Assembly: GCA_007123335.1 (NCBI GenBank)
Contig: SKLG01000299.1
Span: 1 to 7,264, forward strand
Origin: Anaerolineae bacterium
GTDB lineage: Bacteria > Chloroflexota > Anaerolineae > UBA1429
Direction: 5' to 3'
Length of the DNA: 7,264 bases
Shown piece after piece: positions 1 to 5,340 of the stretch. Each line of letters opens with the position of its first letter. Position 1 is the first letter of the stretch. The translations under genes were made by a program, and so were the position numbers. The notes beneath the pieces are model-generated. The model searched no databases and was not told the DNA's origin. It worked only from the letters and a program-made list of their open reading frames with translations.

Positions 1-58
1 CTATATAACAGGTACCACCATCCAGTGCGATGGAGGCATGGTCAAATCGCTGCTCTAA
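1..58 (+). CDS. C-terminal end of a short-chain dehydrogenase/reductase (5' truncated by window)
   Basis: The window opens inside a reading frame (codons from base 2) that encodes YITGTTIQCDGGMVKSLL and stops at TAA 56-58. The pattern TG-x-T-I-x-x-DGG-M close to the C-terminus is the hallmark end of classical SDR oxidoreductases of the FabG / glucose dehydrogenase type, where it follows the last beta strand of the Rossmann fold. Such enzymes reduce or oxidise an alcohol/carbonyl with NAD(P)(H). The substrate cannot be told from 18 residues. The glycoside hydrolase starting 75 bases later on the same strand suggests a sugar or polyol dehydrogenase in the same operon rather than fatty-acid synthesis, but that is inference from context. 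The catalytic Ser/Tyr/Lys residues lie outside the window. Confidence 0.75.
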   Translation, partial: YITGTTIQCDGGMVKSLL

Positions 59-133
59 AAGCGCGCTGACGGCTGGTGGAGCGCGGGGCCGTCGATCCTG
101 CGAAACACTCGCTCTCTCAAGAGGATAAAGCAC

Positions 134-2341
134 ATGTCTGTCTTTGCGGTCAAATCCCAGCACGGCGCGCCGACCCTCTTTATGGATGGCGCGCCGATCT
201 TTGCTGGCCTCTATCTCACCGTGCGCAACTTTCGTCAACCAGCGTCGCCGGGCAGAATCGACGATCCTTACTTTGAGCAGTTCCGCGACGCCGGCTTTCA
301 CCTCTATTCGGCGCCGCTGCCCATCTCCTTTGACGACGTCTATGATCCCGACAGCGGCGATTTCGTCGCCGAGCGCCTGGCGCCCCTCGACATCCTGCGC
401 CGCTACGCCGAGCTGGACCCCCAGAGTAAGTTCTTGCTGCGTGTGGGCACCGAACCGCGCGGCAAGGACTCGGCCTGGATCCAGCAGCACCCGGAAGAGT
501 GCGAAGTGCTGGAGGCGCGGGCCAAGGGGATCTATGCCACTCCCTCTTATGCCTCGGAGCGCTGGATGGCGGACGCCGCGCGGTTCCTGCGGACCCTCAT
601 CGGCTACCTGTATGCCCACGATCTGGACCGGCACATCCTCGGCTACCTGATCTGTGGCGGCGACAGCGCCGAATGGGTCAAGGTGGGACCCATGGAGGAT
701 TGGGCCGGCGACTATTCCGTGCCCACGCAGCAGGCTTTTCACCGCTGGCTGAGGGAGCGCTACGGCGATGTGGAGGCGCTGCGCCGCGCCTGGGACGACC
801 CCGCCGTGGATTTCGACCAGCCGCTGGTGCCCTCGCCCGAGGAGCAGAGCGCCACCGACTGCTTCTTGTTCAAGGATCCCCGACGACGGCGCAACGCCAT
901 CGACTATTTCCGCTTTCACGCCCACCTGGTCGCCAGCAACATCAACCAGTTGTGCGGCGTGGCCAAAGAGGCCTGTCGCGGCGAGCATCTGGTGGGCGCC
1001 TTTTACGGCTATTTGCAAGAGATCGTCTGGAACAATGGCTTCTTTGGGCAGCGCCTGGCCGACGCCGACGTGGCCCACGCCGCCGCCGCCCGCTCCGGCC
1101 ACGCCGGGCTCCAAGAGGTGCTGGCCTCGCCCCACGTCGATTTCCTCTCCAGCCCCTATTCCTATGGCTGGCGCTGGCTGGGTGGCGAGGGCGGGTTCAT
1201 GTCGCCGGAGGCTAGTGTCCGCCGCGCGGGAAAGCTGTGGATCAGCGAGGAGGACATGCGCACCCACCTCTGGCCGCCCGACTCTTTCTACGGCCAGGCG
1301 CGGAACACCGGCGAGACGGTGGAGATCCTCAAGCGCCAGTTCGCCAACATCCTCTGTCACGCCGCCGGAGCCTGGTGGAACGACTGGGGCCGGCGCGAGG
1401 GCGGCACCTGGGCCGAGCCTGCGATCATGGAGACCTTTCGCCGCTCGCTGGAGCTGGGCCGCCACCACCTGACCCTGCCCGACCGCTCCTCGGCGGCGGA
1501 GGTGGCCGTGGTCATTGACGCCGAGAACTGGTTCTATCGCTCGACGAGGAACAACCTCGACATCCCCATCTGGCGCAACCGCCACTGGGGCATCGCCCGC
1601 ATGGGCGCGCCGGTGGACGCCCTGCTGCTCAGCGATCTGCTGGAGGGCCGCGCCGACGAGTACAAGCTCTACTTCTTTTTGAACGCCTTTCACCTGACGG
1701 CGGAGGAGCGCCAACGGCTCAAGGCGCTGCTGCGCCGCGATGGCAAGATAGCGCTCTGGGTCTACGCCCCCGGTCTGGTGAATGAAGAGATCTCTGTGGA
1801 CCACTGCCGCGACCTCACCGGCATCGCCCTGCGCATGATCGAGCGCCAGTGGGGCGCCCACATCTATATCAGCGATTTCGCCCATCCCATCACCGCCAAC
1901 CTGCCCACCTCGACCTTTTGGGGCACCGACATGCGGCTGGGGCCGCTCTTTACCGTGGACGACCCCGACGTCACCACGCTGGGCACGGTGGTGATCAACC
2001 AGGGGCGTTGCGAGCCGGGGTTTGTGCTGCACGAGGGAGAGGACTGGGCCAGCGTCTATAGCGCCGCGCCCAACCTGCCGCCGGGGGTGCTGCGCGAGGT
2101 AGCGCGCTATGCCGGCGTGCACATCTACTGCGACGCCGAGGATGTGCTCTATGCCGATCGCAACTACTTGATGCTGCACACCGTCCGCGCCGAGCAAAAG
2201 ACGGTGCATCTGCCTCGCCCCGCCGACGTGTGGGAGGTCTACAGCCAATGCCAGGTAGGGCGCCAATGTACCTCTTTTCAGGATTGGATGGAGGCCGGGA
2301 CGACCCATCTCTATTATTATGGGCCTGCGCCTCGGCCTTGA
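134..2341 (+). CDS. GH42-like (clan GH-A) glycoside hydrolase, probable intracellular beta-galactosidase-like enzyme
   Basis: This 735-residue protein lacks a signal peptide, so it is probably cytoplasmic. Residues ~1-460 resemble the (beta/alpha)8 barrel of GH42-type beta-galactosidase-like proteins. HILGYLICGGDSAEW (167-181) places a candidate acid/base Glu at 180. DFLSSPYSYGWRW (336-348) followed by GKLWISEEDMRTHL (366-379) places the candidate nucleophile at Glu372 or Glu373. Residues ~470-660 (AEVAVVIDAENWF, then KLYFFLNAFHLTAEER and DGKIALWVYAPG) look like the Rossmann-like trimerisation domain of this family, and a short beta-rich C-terminal domain ends the chain. The length is normal for GH42-like enzymes. 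The residue before the putative acid/base is Ala, not the Asn usual in clan GH-A, so the substrate may not be a simple beta-galactoside. The start is supported by AAGAGG at 119-124. It lies between an SDR end and a sugar-binding lipoprotein, which suggests a sugar catabolic operon. The fold is fairly sure; the specificity is unknown. Confidence 0.8.
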   Translation: MSVFAVKSQHGAPTLFMDGAPIFAGLYLTVRNFRQPASPGRIDDPYFEQFRDAGFHLYSAPLPISFDDVYDPDSGDFVAERLAPLDILRRYAELDPQSKFLLRVGTEPRGKDSAWIQQHPEECEVLEARAKGIYATPSYASERWMADAARFLRTLIGYLYAHDLDRHILGYLICGGDSAEWVKVGPMEDWAGDYSVPTQQAFHRWLRERYGDVEALRRAWDDPAVDFDQPLVPSPEEQSATDCFLFKDPRRRRNAIDYFRFHAHLVASNINQLCGVAKEACRGEHLVGAFYGYLQEIVWNNGFFGQRLADADVAHAAAARSGHAGLQEVLASPHVDFLSSPYSYGWRWLGGEGGFMSPEASVRRAGKLWISEEDMRTHLWPPDSFYGQARNTGETVEILKRQFANILCHAAGAWWNDWGRREGGTWAEPAIMETFRRSLELGRHHLTLPDRSSAAEVAVVIDAENWFYRSTRNNLDIPIWRNRHWGIARMGAPVDALLLSDLLEGRADEYKLYFFLNAFHLTAEERQRLKALLRRDGKIALWVYAPGLVNEEISVDHCRDLTGIALRMIERQWGAHIYISDFAHPITANLPTSTFWGTDMRLGPLFTVDDPDVTTLGTVVINQGRCEPGFVLHEGEDWASVYSAAPNLPPGVLREVARYAGVHIYCDAEDVLYADRNYLMLHTVRAEQKTVHLPRPADVWEVYSQCQVGRQCTSFQDWMEAGTTHLYYYGPAPRP

Positions 2342-2390
2342 GCCGTACCTAATACACTGTCCCTACGTCATCATGGATGCCGTCAGCTTT

Positions 2391-2411
2391 CGCGCAGTAT
2401 CAAGCTGCGCG
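2391..2411 (+). promoter_or_regulatory. Small stem-loop upstream of the sugar-binding lipoprotein gene
   Basis: CGCGCAG (2391-2397) and CTGCGCG (2405-2411) are perfect complements separated by the 7-base loop TATCAAG. The hairpin lies in the 94-base gap between the glycoside hydrolase stop and the lipoprotein start, 24 bases before the ATG. No T-tract follows, so it is not an ordinary intrinsic terminator. It could stabilise the downstream mRNA segment, which often happens where a binding protein must be made in excess, or be an operator dyad. A 7-bp GC-rich dyad can also occur by chance in such DNA. Confidence 0.3.
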
Positions 2412-2435
2412 GTGCATACGGCCGAGAGGAGCCTC

Positions 2436-3668
2436 ATGCGCCTGTCCGTATATGTTCGCTTGCTGTGCGTCGTCGCCCTCCTGGGCGTGGGCCTGGCCGG
2501 GTGCGTCAGCGTCGAGCCCACCCCCACGCCCGAGCCGGTGACAATCCGCTACGCCAGCGTCGACGCCGACAACCCGCGCTATGCGTCGCTGATCGAGGAA
2601 TTCCGTCAGCTCCACCCGCACATCATCATCGACATGGTCGGCGGGCGGGCCGATATCGCCGACGTGATCATGATGCCCCTGATGTTCATGGCCGAAGAGA
2701 TTCAGAACCGGCGCGTCATCGCGCTGGACCCCTATATCGAGGGCGACCCACGCTTTGCGCCCGATGGCTTTATGCCCGGCACCATCGAGATGCTGCGCGA
2801 CGAGGGCCGGCTGTGGGGCCTCCCGGCGGGCATCGATCCGCTGGTCATGTACTATAACCGCGATCTGTTCGACGCCGCCGGTGTGCCCTATCCCGAGCCG
2901 CGCTGGACCTGGGACGATTTCCTGTTCACCGCCTCGGCGCTCACCGATCCGCTGGGCGATGTGTACGGCTATGCGCCGGCGAACGATGGCCTCGATGTGA
3001 TCGCGTTTCTCTATGCCCAGGGCGGCGGCTTTATGGACAGCCTGACCAACCCGACGCGCCCGACCTTTGACAACCCGCGCAACGCCGAGGCGCTGACACG
3101 CTGGCTAGCCATCGTGGAGACCCACCGCGTGACGCTCCCGCAGGAGGAGATGAGCCTCAGGGGCATCTCGCCGCAGCAGATGGTCTATACCGACATGGCG
3201 GCCATGTGGATGAGCTGGTTCAGCGATCGCGGGGGGAATGCTTCGTCGGGATTTGGCAATTGGCCGACCCCTTGGCAGATGTCCTGGGGCGTGGCTCCCG
3301 TGCCGCGAGGGACCACGTCCACCACCATCGCCATGGTGAGCGCCTATCTCATCTCGGCCCAGTCGGCGCAACCAGACGCCGCCTGGCAGTGGATCGCCTT
3401 TCTCAGCGAGCGCGCCGCTCACGAGGCGGCCCCGGCGCGCATGGAGGTGCTGGACTCGGAGGAGTATGAGCGGCTGGTGGGAGCAGATGTAGCCGACATG
3501 GTGCGCAGCGTCCTTGAGGATGCCCAGCTCATCTCGCCGCGCATCGCCGCCTATATGTCGGCATTCGATATGTTTGGCCGCCAGATGGAGAGGGTCTTTG
3601 GCGGGGCGATCACCATCGAGGAAGCTTTGGAGGCGACGCAAAGGGAGGCGGAAAGAGTAGGGCACTAG
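2436..3668 (+). CDS. Sugar ABC transporter substrate-binding lipoprotein (SBP family 1)
   Basis: This is the extracellular solute receptor of an ABC sugar importer. The start is set at the ATG at 2436, giving 410 residues. It is preceded by GAGAGGA (2424-2430) and immediately yields a lipoprotein signal: a short MRLSVYVR n-region, a hydrophobic core, then the lipobox LAGC with Cys23 as lipidation site. An upstream in-frame start at 2319 would overlap the hydrolase and bury the signal peptide. A Pro/Thr linker (PTPTPEP) follows Cys23. The mature part has the family 1 layout: TIRYASVDADNPRYASLIEEF near the N-terminus, then the hinge signature GLPAGIDPLVMYYNRDLFDAAGVPYP (from residue 128), TWDDF, and a C-terminal lobe with GVAPVPRG, AWQWIAFLSE and a helical end. 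Length is typical. No MalF/MalG-type permease or ATPase gene follows, so it is an orphan here or its partners lie elsewhere. The ligand is unknown; the neighbouring hydrolase suggests an oligosaccharide or glycoside. Confidence 0.9.
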   Translation: MRLSVYVRLLCVVALLGVGLAGCVSVEPTPTPEPVTIRYASVDADNPRYASLIEEFRQLHPHIIIDMVGGRADIADVIMMPLMFMAEEIQNRRVIALDPYIEGDPRFAPDGFMPGTIEMLRDEGRLWGLPAGIDPLVMYYNRDLFDAAGVPYPEPRWTWDDFLFTASALTDPLGDVYGYAPANDGLDVIAFLYAQGGGFMDSLTNPTRPTFDNPRNAEALTRWLAIVETHRVTLPQEEMSLRGISPQQMVYTDMAAMWMSWFSDRGGNASSGFGNWPTPWQMSWGVAPVPRGTTSTTIAMVSAYLISAQSAQPDAAWQWIAFLSERAAHEAAPARMEVLDSEEYERLVGADVADMVRSVLEDAQLISPRIAAYMSAFDMFGRQMERVFGGAITIEEALEATQREAERVGH

Positions 3669-3729
3669 CGAACGCCAATGACTGATGCCGTCTCTAGCTA
3701 CCCTACCCTTTCAGGGCAAGAAGCGAGTC

Positions 3730-3782
3730 TAGCCGATGCGCAAGATGCTTTCCGGTTCTCTTTAATGTAAAGCAGCCAGATG
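3730..3782 (+). repeat. Imperfect direct repeat, copy 1
   Basis: This copy aligns with copy 2 at 3960-4014. The best block is 3731-3753 against 3961-3983, where 21 of 23 bases agree and the shared cores are GATGCGC and AGATGCTTTCC. Similarity continues less well through a TTCTC-like stretch to AGCCAGATG (copy 1) / AGCTAGATG (copy 2), with 2 bases of length difference. The copies are about 230 bp apart and in the same orientation. Confidence 0.6.
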
Positions 3783-3810
3783 AACAAACTGTAACCTCAA
3801 TATGACCAGA

Positions 3811-3850
3811 TTGTCACACACAATGGCTCTTATTTAGAATATAATTCTAT
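3811..3850 (+). promoter_or_regulatory. Candidate sigma-70-type promoter with overlapping dyad
   Basis: TTGTCA (3811-3816) is followed after 18 bases by TAGAAT (3835-3840), a fair -35/-10 pair. A perfect TATAAT also begins at 3840, but its spacing to TTGTCA is too long. The -10 region forms the dyad TAGAAT-ATA-ATTCTA (3835-3849), 6-bp arms with a 3-base centre, which could bind a regulator. Use of this promoter would give the surface-protein gene at 4077 a leader of over 200 bases. Confidence 0.35.
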
Positions 3851-3878
3851 TTGAAACGACATTAGGTCCATAACAGTC

Positions 3879-3904
3879 AAAGGGCTTAGGGCTTCCCTGC
3901 CTTT
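3879..3904 (+). other. Bulged hairpin in the intergenic region
   Basis: AGGG (3888-3891) pairs with CCCT (3895-3898) around a CTT loop. The helix extends through bulges so that the AAAGGGC flank (3879-3885) pairs with GCCTTT (3899-3904). It is followed by AAAAG on the + strand, so it is not a + strand terminator. It may be a leader-RNA structure if transcription starts near 3850, or part of an element remnant. Confidence 0.25.
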
Positions 3905-3925
3905 AAAAGTGAGGTATCAGCTATA

Positions 3926-3944
3926 TCGAAGCGCTTGGTATAAA
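3926..3944 (+). promoter_or_regulatory. Extended -10 promoter abutting a LacI-type operator-like palindrome
   Basis: TGGTATAAA (3936-3944) fits an extended -10 element (TGn followed by a TATAAT-like hexamer), with no good -35 at the usual distance. Directly upstream and sharing one base is the perfect palindrome AAGCGCTT (3929-3936) in the context TCGAAGCGCTTGGT, which resembles the central core of many LacI/GalR-family sugar-regulator operators. A repressor there would block this promoter. The next gene start is 4077, so the leader would be about 125 bases. This is inferred from pattern only. Confidence 0.35.
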
Positions 3945-3959
3945 AAGTCATGCACGTTA

Positions 3960-4014
3960 TAGCTGATGCGCCAGATGCTTTCCCATCTTCTCCAAAGTGT
4001 AGGGTAGCTAGATG
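3960..4014 (+). repeat. Imperfect direct repeat, copy 2
   Basis: This is the second copy of the repeat at 3730-3782. It ends in GTAGGGTAGCTAGATG, which also holds the right arm of the 14-bp inverted repeat (3999-4012), so two repeat systems overlap here. Both copies are followed by a loosely similar AACAAA...AAC segment, which hints that the duplicated unit was once longer. Confidence 0.6.
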
Positions 4015-4076
4015 CTATCTGCAACAAATGAACGGAGCAACAAGGCTACAACGCAGGCAAGGAGGGAGGAAACGAG

Positions 4077-4859
4077 ATGAAACGAGGGTGGGGCAGGATT
4101 CTGGCTCTGGTCCTCATCGGCTTGGTGATGCTGACCGGCGTCGCCTCGGCTCAGGCGGGGGAACGGGTCAGGAACGGGGGCTTTGAGGAAGGTTTTGTCG
4201 AGGGGGTCGGCGTAGGCTGGACGTCCTTTAACAACGGCGGCGACATCGCCTATGGCTTTCGCTCCGACGAATGGGACCCCGCCGTCTTTGAGGGCCAATT
4301 CTCCCAGTTGATCAATATGCACACCACATCCGTGGGCGGCAGCCAGAAGGACCGCTACGCCGGCATCTACCAGGTGGTGGATGTGGTGCCCAACGCCCGC
4401 TATATGTTCAGCCTCTATGGGCTGGTGCGCAGCACCGAGGGCACCGAGGGGCAATCCAGCTACAACTATCGCGTGGAGGTGGGCTTTGATTTCGACGGCG
4501 GCACCGATCCCTGGTCGGTGACCGAGTGGATCGAGATGGACCGCTGGCGCGAGCATCCCATGGATCGCCCAGGGCGTTTTGATTCCTTTGCCCGTGGCGT
4601 GACCGCCACCTCCAACAAGCTGACGATCTTTGTCCGCGTATGGAAAAAGTTCCCCACCGTCGGCGAGTCGGCGGTGGTGAACCTCGACGCCATCAGCCTG
4701 CTCGGCCCCGCTCCGGTAGGGGTTGTGCCCGCCGTTGCCGTGGATGTGCCCATGCTGCCCGAGACCGGCGTCACCAACGTGCTGCCCTTCTTGGGGCTGG
4801 GTTTGGGGCTGTTAGGCGCTGGCTTGACGGGGAGACGCCTGCTGAGCGCTCGCCGCTGA
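4077..4859 (+). CDS. Secreted carbohydrate-binding-like surface protein with C-terminal LPETG sorting signal
   Basis: This 260-residue protein has a Sec signal peptide (MKRGWGR, hydrophobic core, then VASA|QA with predicted cleavage after Ala25). The body (about 29-210) begins NGGFEEGF...GWTSFNNGG and ends NLDAISLLGP. This is the usual start and end of beta-sandwich carbohydrate-binding-like modules (CBM4/9/CBM22-like jelly rolls), and many aromatic residues lie between. The C-terminus is a complete cell-wall sorting signal: LPETG (227-231), a Leu/Gly hydrophobic segment, and a tail with RR...ARR. A sortase would cleave between Thr and Gly and attach the protein to a surface acceptor. No sortase gene is in the window. 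The start is backed by AAGGAGGGA (4059-4067). The gene stands alone, with a structured promoter region before it and an intrinsic terminator after it. A role in binding extracellular polysaccharide is inferred; no catalytic motif is recognised. Confidence 0.75.
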   Translation: MKRGWGRILALVLIGLVMLTGVASAQAGERVRNGGFEEGFVEGVGVGWTSFNNGGDIAYGFRSDEWDPAVFEGQFSQLINMHTTSVGGSQKDRYAGIYQVVDVVPNARYMFSLYGLVRSTEGTEGQSSYNYRVEVGFDFDGGTDPWSVTEWIEMDRWREHPMDRPGRFDSFARGVTATSNKLTIFVRVWKKFPTVGESAVVNLDAISLLGPAPVGVVPAVAVDVPMLPETGVTNVLPFLGLGLGLLGAGLTGRRLLSARR

Positions 4860-4872
4860 TCCCGTTCTCGCG

Positions 4873-4908
4873 ACCCCCCCAAAGGCGCCTTTGGGAGGGT
4901 GGGTTTTT
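4873..4908 (+). terminator. Rho-independent terminator after the LPETG protein gene
   Basis: A long GC-rich hairpin is centred on the palindrome AAAGGCGCCTTT (4881-4892). Pairing extends outward through C/G pairs to 4873/4900 with a single mismatch (4877/4896). After a GGG the run TTTTT (4904-4908) completes the intrinsic terminator. It lies 14 bases after the stop codon and insulates the toxin-antitoxin promoter that begins at 4921. Confidence 0.85.
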
Positions 4909-4920
4909 GACATAGGCGAT

Positions 4921-4949
4921 TTGACAGCCGCCTTTCTAGCTATTATATT
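4921..4949 (+). promoter_or_regulatory. Near-consensus sigma-70 promoter of the toxin-antitoxin operon
   Basis: TTGACA (4921-4926), a perfect -35, is followed by exactly 17 bases and then TATATT (4944-4949), one base from the consensus -10. Transcription would start near 4956, about 48 bases before the preferred antitoxin start at 5004. The -10 lies inside the left arm of the inverted repeat at 4937-4978, so a protein bound there would exclude RNA polymerase. Confidence 0.8.
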
Positions 4950-4978
4950 AGGGATGTAAATGCCTAATATAATAGCTA
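4937..4978. promoter_or_regulatory. Perfect 16-bp inverted repeat: probable antitoxin operator
   Basis: TAGCTATTATATTAGG (4937-4952) and CCTAATATAATAGCTA (4963-4978) are exact reverse complements separated by 10 bases. The left arm covers the -10 hexamer and the right arm falls just after the expected start site. Phd/YefM-type antitoxins are known to repress their own operons by binding palindromes at the promoter, so this is the likely operator. The centre-to-centre distance of the arms is 26 bp, about two and a half helical turns. The RNA could also fold into an AU-rich hairpin here. Confidence 0.75.
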
Positions 4979-5003
4979 TTTACCTATAGGGAGGATGGCT
5001 TCA

Positions 5004-5336
5004 ATGCCCAAAACCGTCTCTGCCACCGAGATGCAGAACCGCTTTGGCACGATAGCCGACTGGGCCGTCGAGTCCGAGGACGATGTCATCGTGGAAAGCC
5101 GGGGCACCCCGAAAGTGGTGCTTATCTCTTTTGCGGAATACCAAAAGCTCCGCCAGTGGCGCGAACAAGAGCGTCGACAGGAGGTGTTGCAGCGGATCAG
5201 GGCGCTCAGGGGGGAAGTGAGGGCGCGGAACCAGGACCTCTCCGAAGAGGCCGCCGATGCCTTGGCCGAGGAGATTCGCGAGGAAACCGTTCGCCGCATG
5301 GTGGAAAAGGGCGATGTGACGTTTGAGGATCGTTAG
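5004..5336 (+). CDS. Phd/YefM-family antitoxin of a type II toxin-antitoxin system
   Basis: This small protein neutralises the PIN nuclease encoded just downstream and probably represses the operon. The start is placed at the ATG at 5004 (110 residues) because AGGGAGG (4988-4994) then lies 9 bases upstream. The in-frame ATG at 4995 abuts that ribosome-binding site and would add only MAS. The N-terminal half (KTVSATEMQNRFGTIADWAVESEDDVIVESRGTPKVVLISFAEYQKL) is the classic Phd/YefM DNA-binding and dimerisation fold: S-A-T-E near the start, a repeat-like turn R-G-x-P, then V-V-L-I-S-x-x-E-Y. Residues from ~50 on are a highly charged Arg/Glu-rich helix, typical of the part that wraps the toxin. 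It ends 4 bases before the toxin start, so the two are co-transcribed and likely translationally coupled. Confidence 0.87.
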   Translation: MPKTVSATEMQNRFGTIADWAVESEDDVIVESRGTPKVVLISFAEYQKLRQWREQERRQEVLQRIRALRGEVRARNQDLSEEAADALAEEIREETVRRMVEKGDVTFEDR

Positions 5337-5340
5337 GCCG

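Larger units (their letters stand above)
3693..4012. repeat. 14-bp inverted repeat pair bounding ~320 bp (possible MITE-like remnant)
   Basis: TCTAGCTACCCTAC at 3693-3706 is the exact reverse complement of GTAGGGTAGCTAGA at 3999-4012. The enclosed ~320 bp is AT-richer than its surroundings and codes for nothing recognisable, which fits a small non-autonomous element with terminal inverted repeats. Against this, no clear target-site duplication lies directly outside the arms. A GATGC pair occurs at 3684-3688 and 4011-4015, but its spacing from the arms is unequal. The call is tentative. Confidence 0.4.
3669..4076. other. Structured, relatively AT-rich intergenic region without a convincing gene
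   Basis: About 400 bases separate the lipoprotein stop from the next start. The stretch is visibly richer in A and T than the coding DNA on both sides, and no reading frame here looks like protein. It contains an imperfect direct repeat (3730-3782 and 3960-4014), a 14-bp inverted repeat near the edges (3693-3706 and 3999-4012), a 10-bp inverted repeat (3916-3925 and 3958-3967), a GC-rich hairpin (about 3879-3904), two promoter-like sites and a LacI-type palindrome. No T-tract terminator was found after the lipoprotein gene. No tRNA-like or known riboswitch pattern was recognised. It may be a decayed mobile-element remnant carrying the promoter of the downstream surface-protein gene. Confidence 0.6.

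Noticed and set aside
76..276. Short open frame of 66 codons before and over the start of the glycoside hydrolase
   Set aside because: It overlaps the better-supported hydrolase frame, shows no recognisable domain and reads as an out-of-frame shadow of GC-rich coding DNA.
2319..2435. Upstream in-frame extension of the sugar-binding lipoprotein
   Set aside because: It would overlap the hydrolase end and put 39 extra residues before a clear lipoprotein signal peptide; the ATG at 2436 has a ribosome-binding site.
3706..3716. Terminator after the sugar-binding lipoprotein (CCCT-TTC-AGGG)
   Set aside because: It is only a 4-bp stem and has no T-tract after it.
3669..4076. Origin of replication near dnaN
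   Set aside because: The region is AT-richer and repeat-bearing, but I found no TTATCCACA-like DnaA box cluster on either strand, and it is separated from dnaN by two transcription units.
3950..4186. Open frame of 78 codons across the intergenic region into the LPETG protein gene
   Set aside because: It covers the repeat and overlaps the signal peptide region in another frame, with no domain-like composition; the gene at 4077 has a strong ribosome-binding site and a full signal peptide.
4008..4556. 182-codon minus-strand open frame
   Set aside because: It lies opposite the LPETG protein gene, is rich in Ala/His/Gly as antisense GC-rich frames usually are, and has no recognisable motif.
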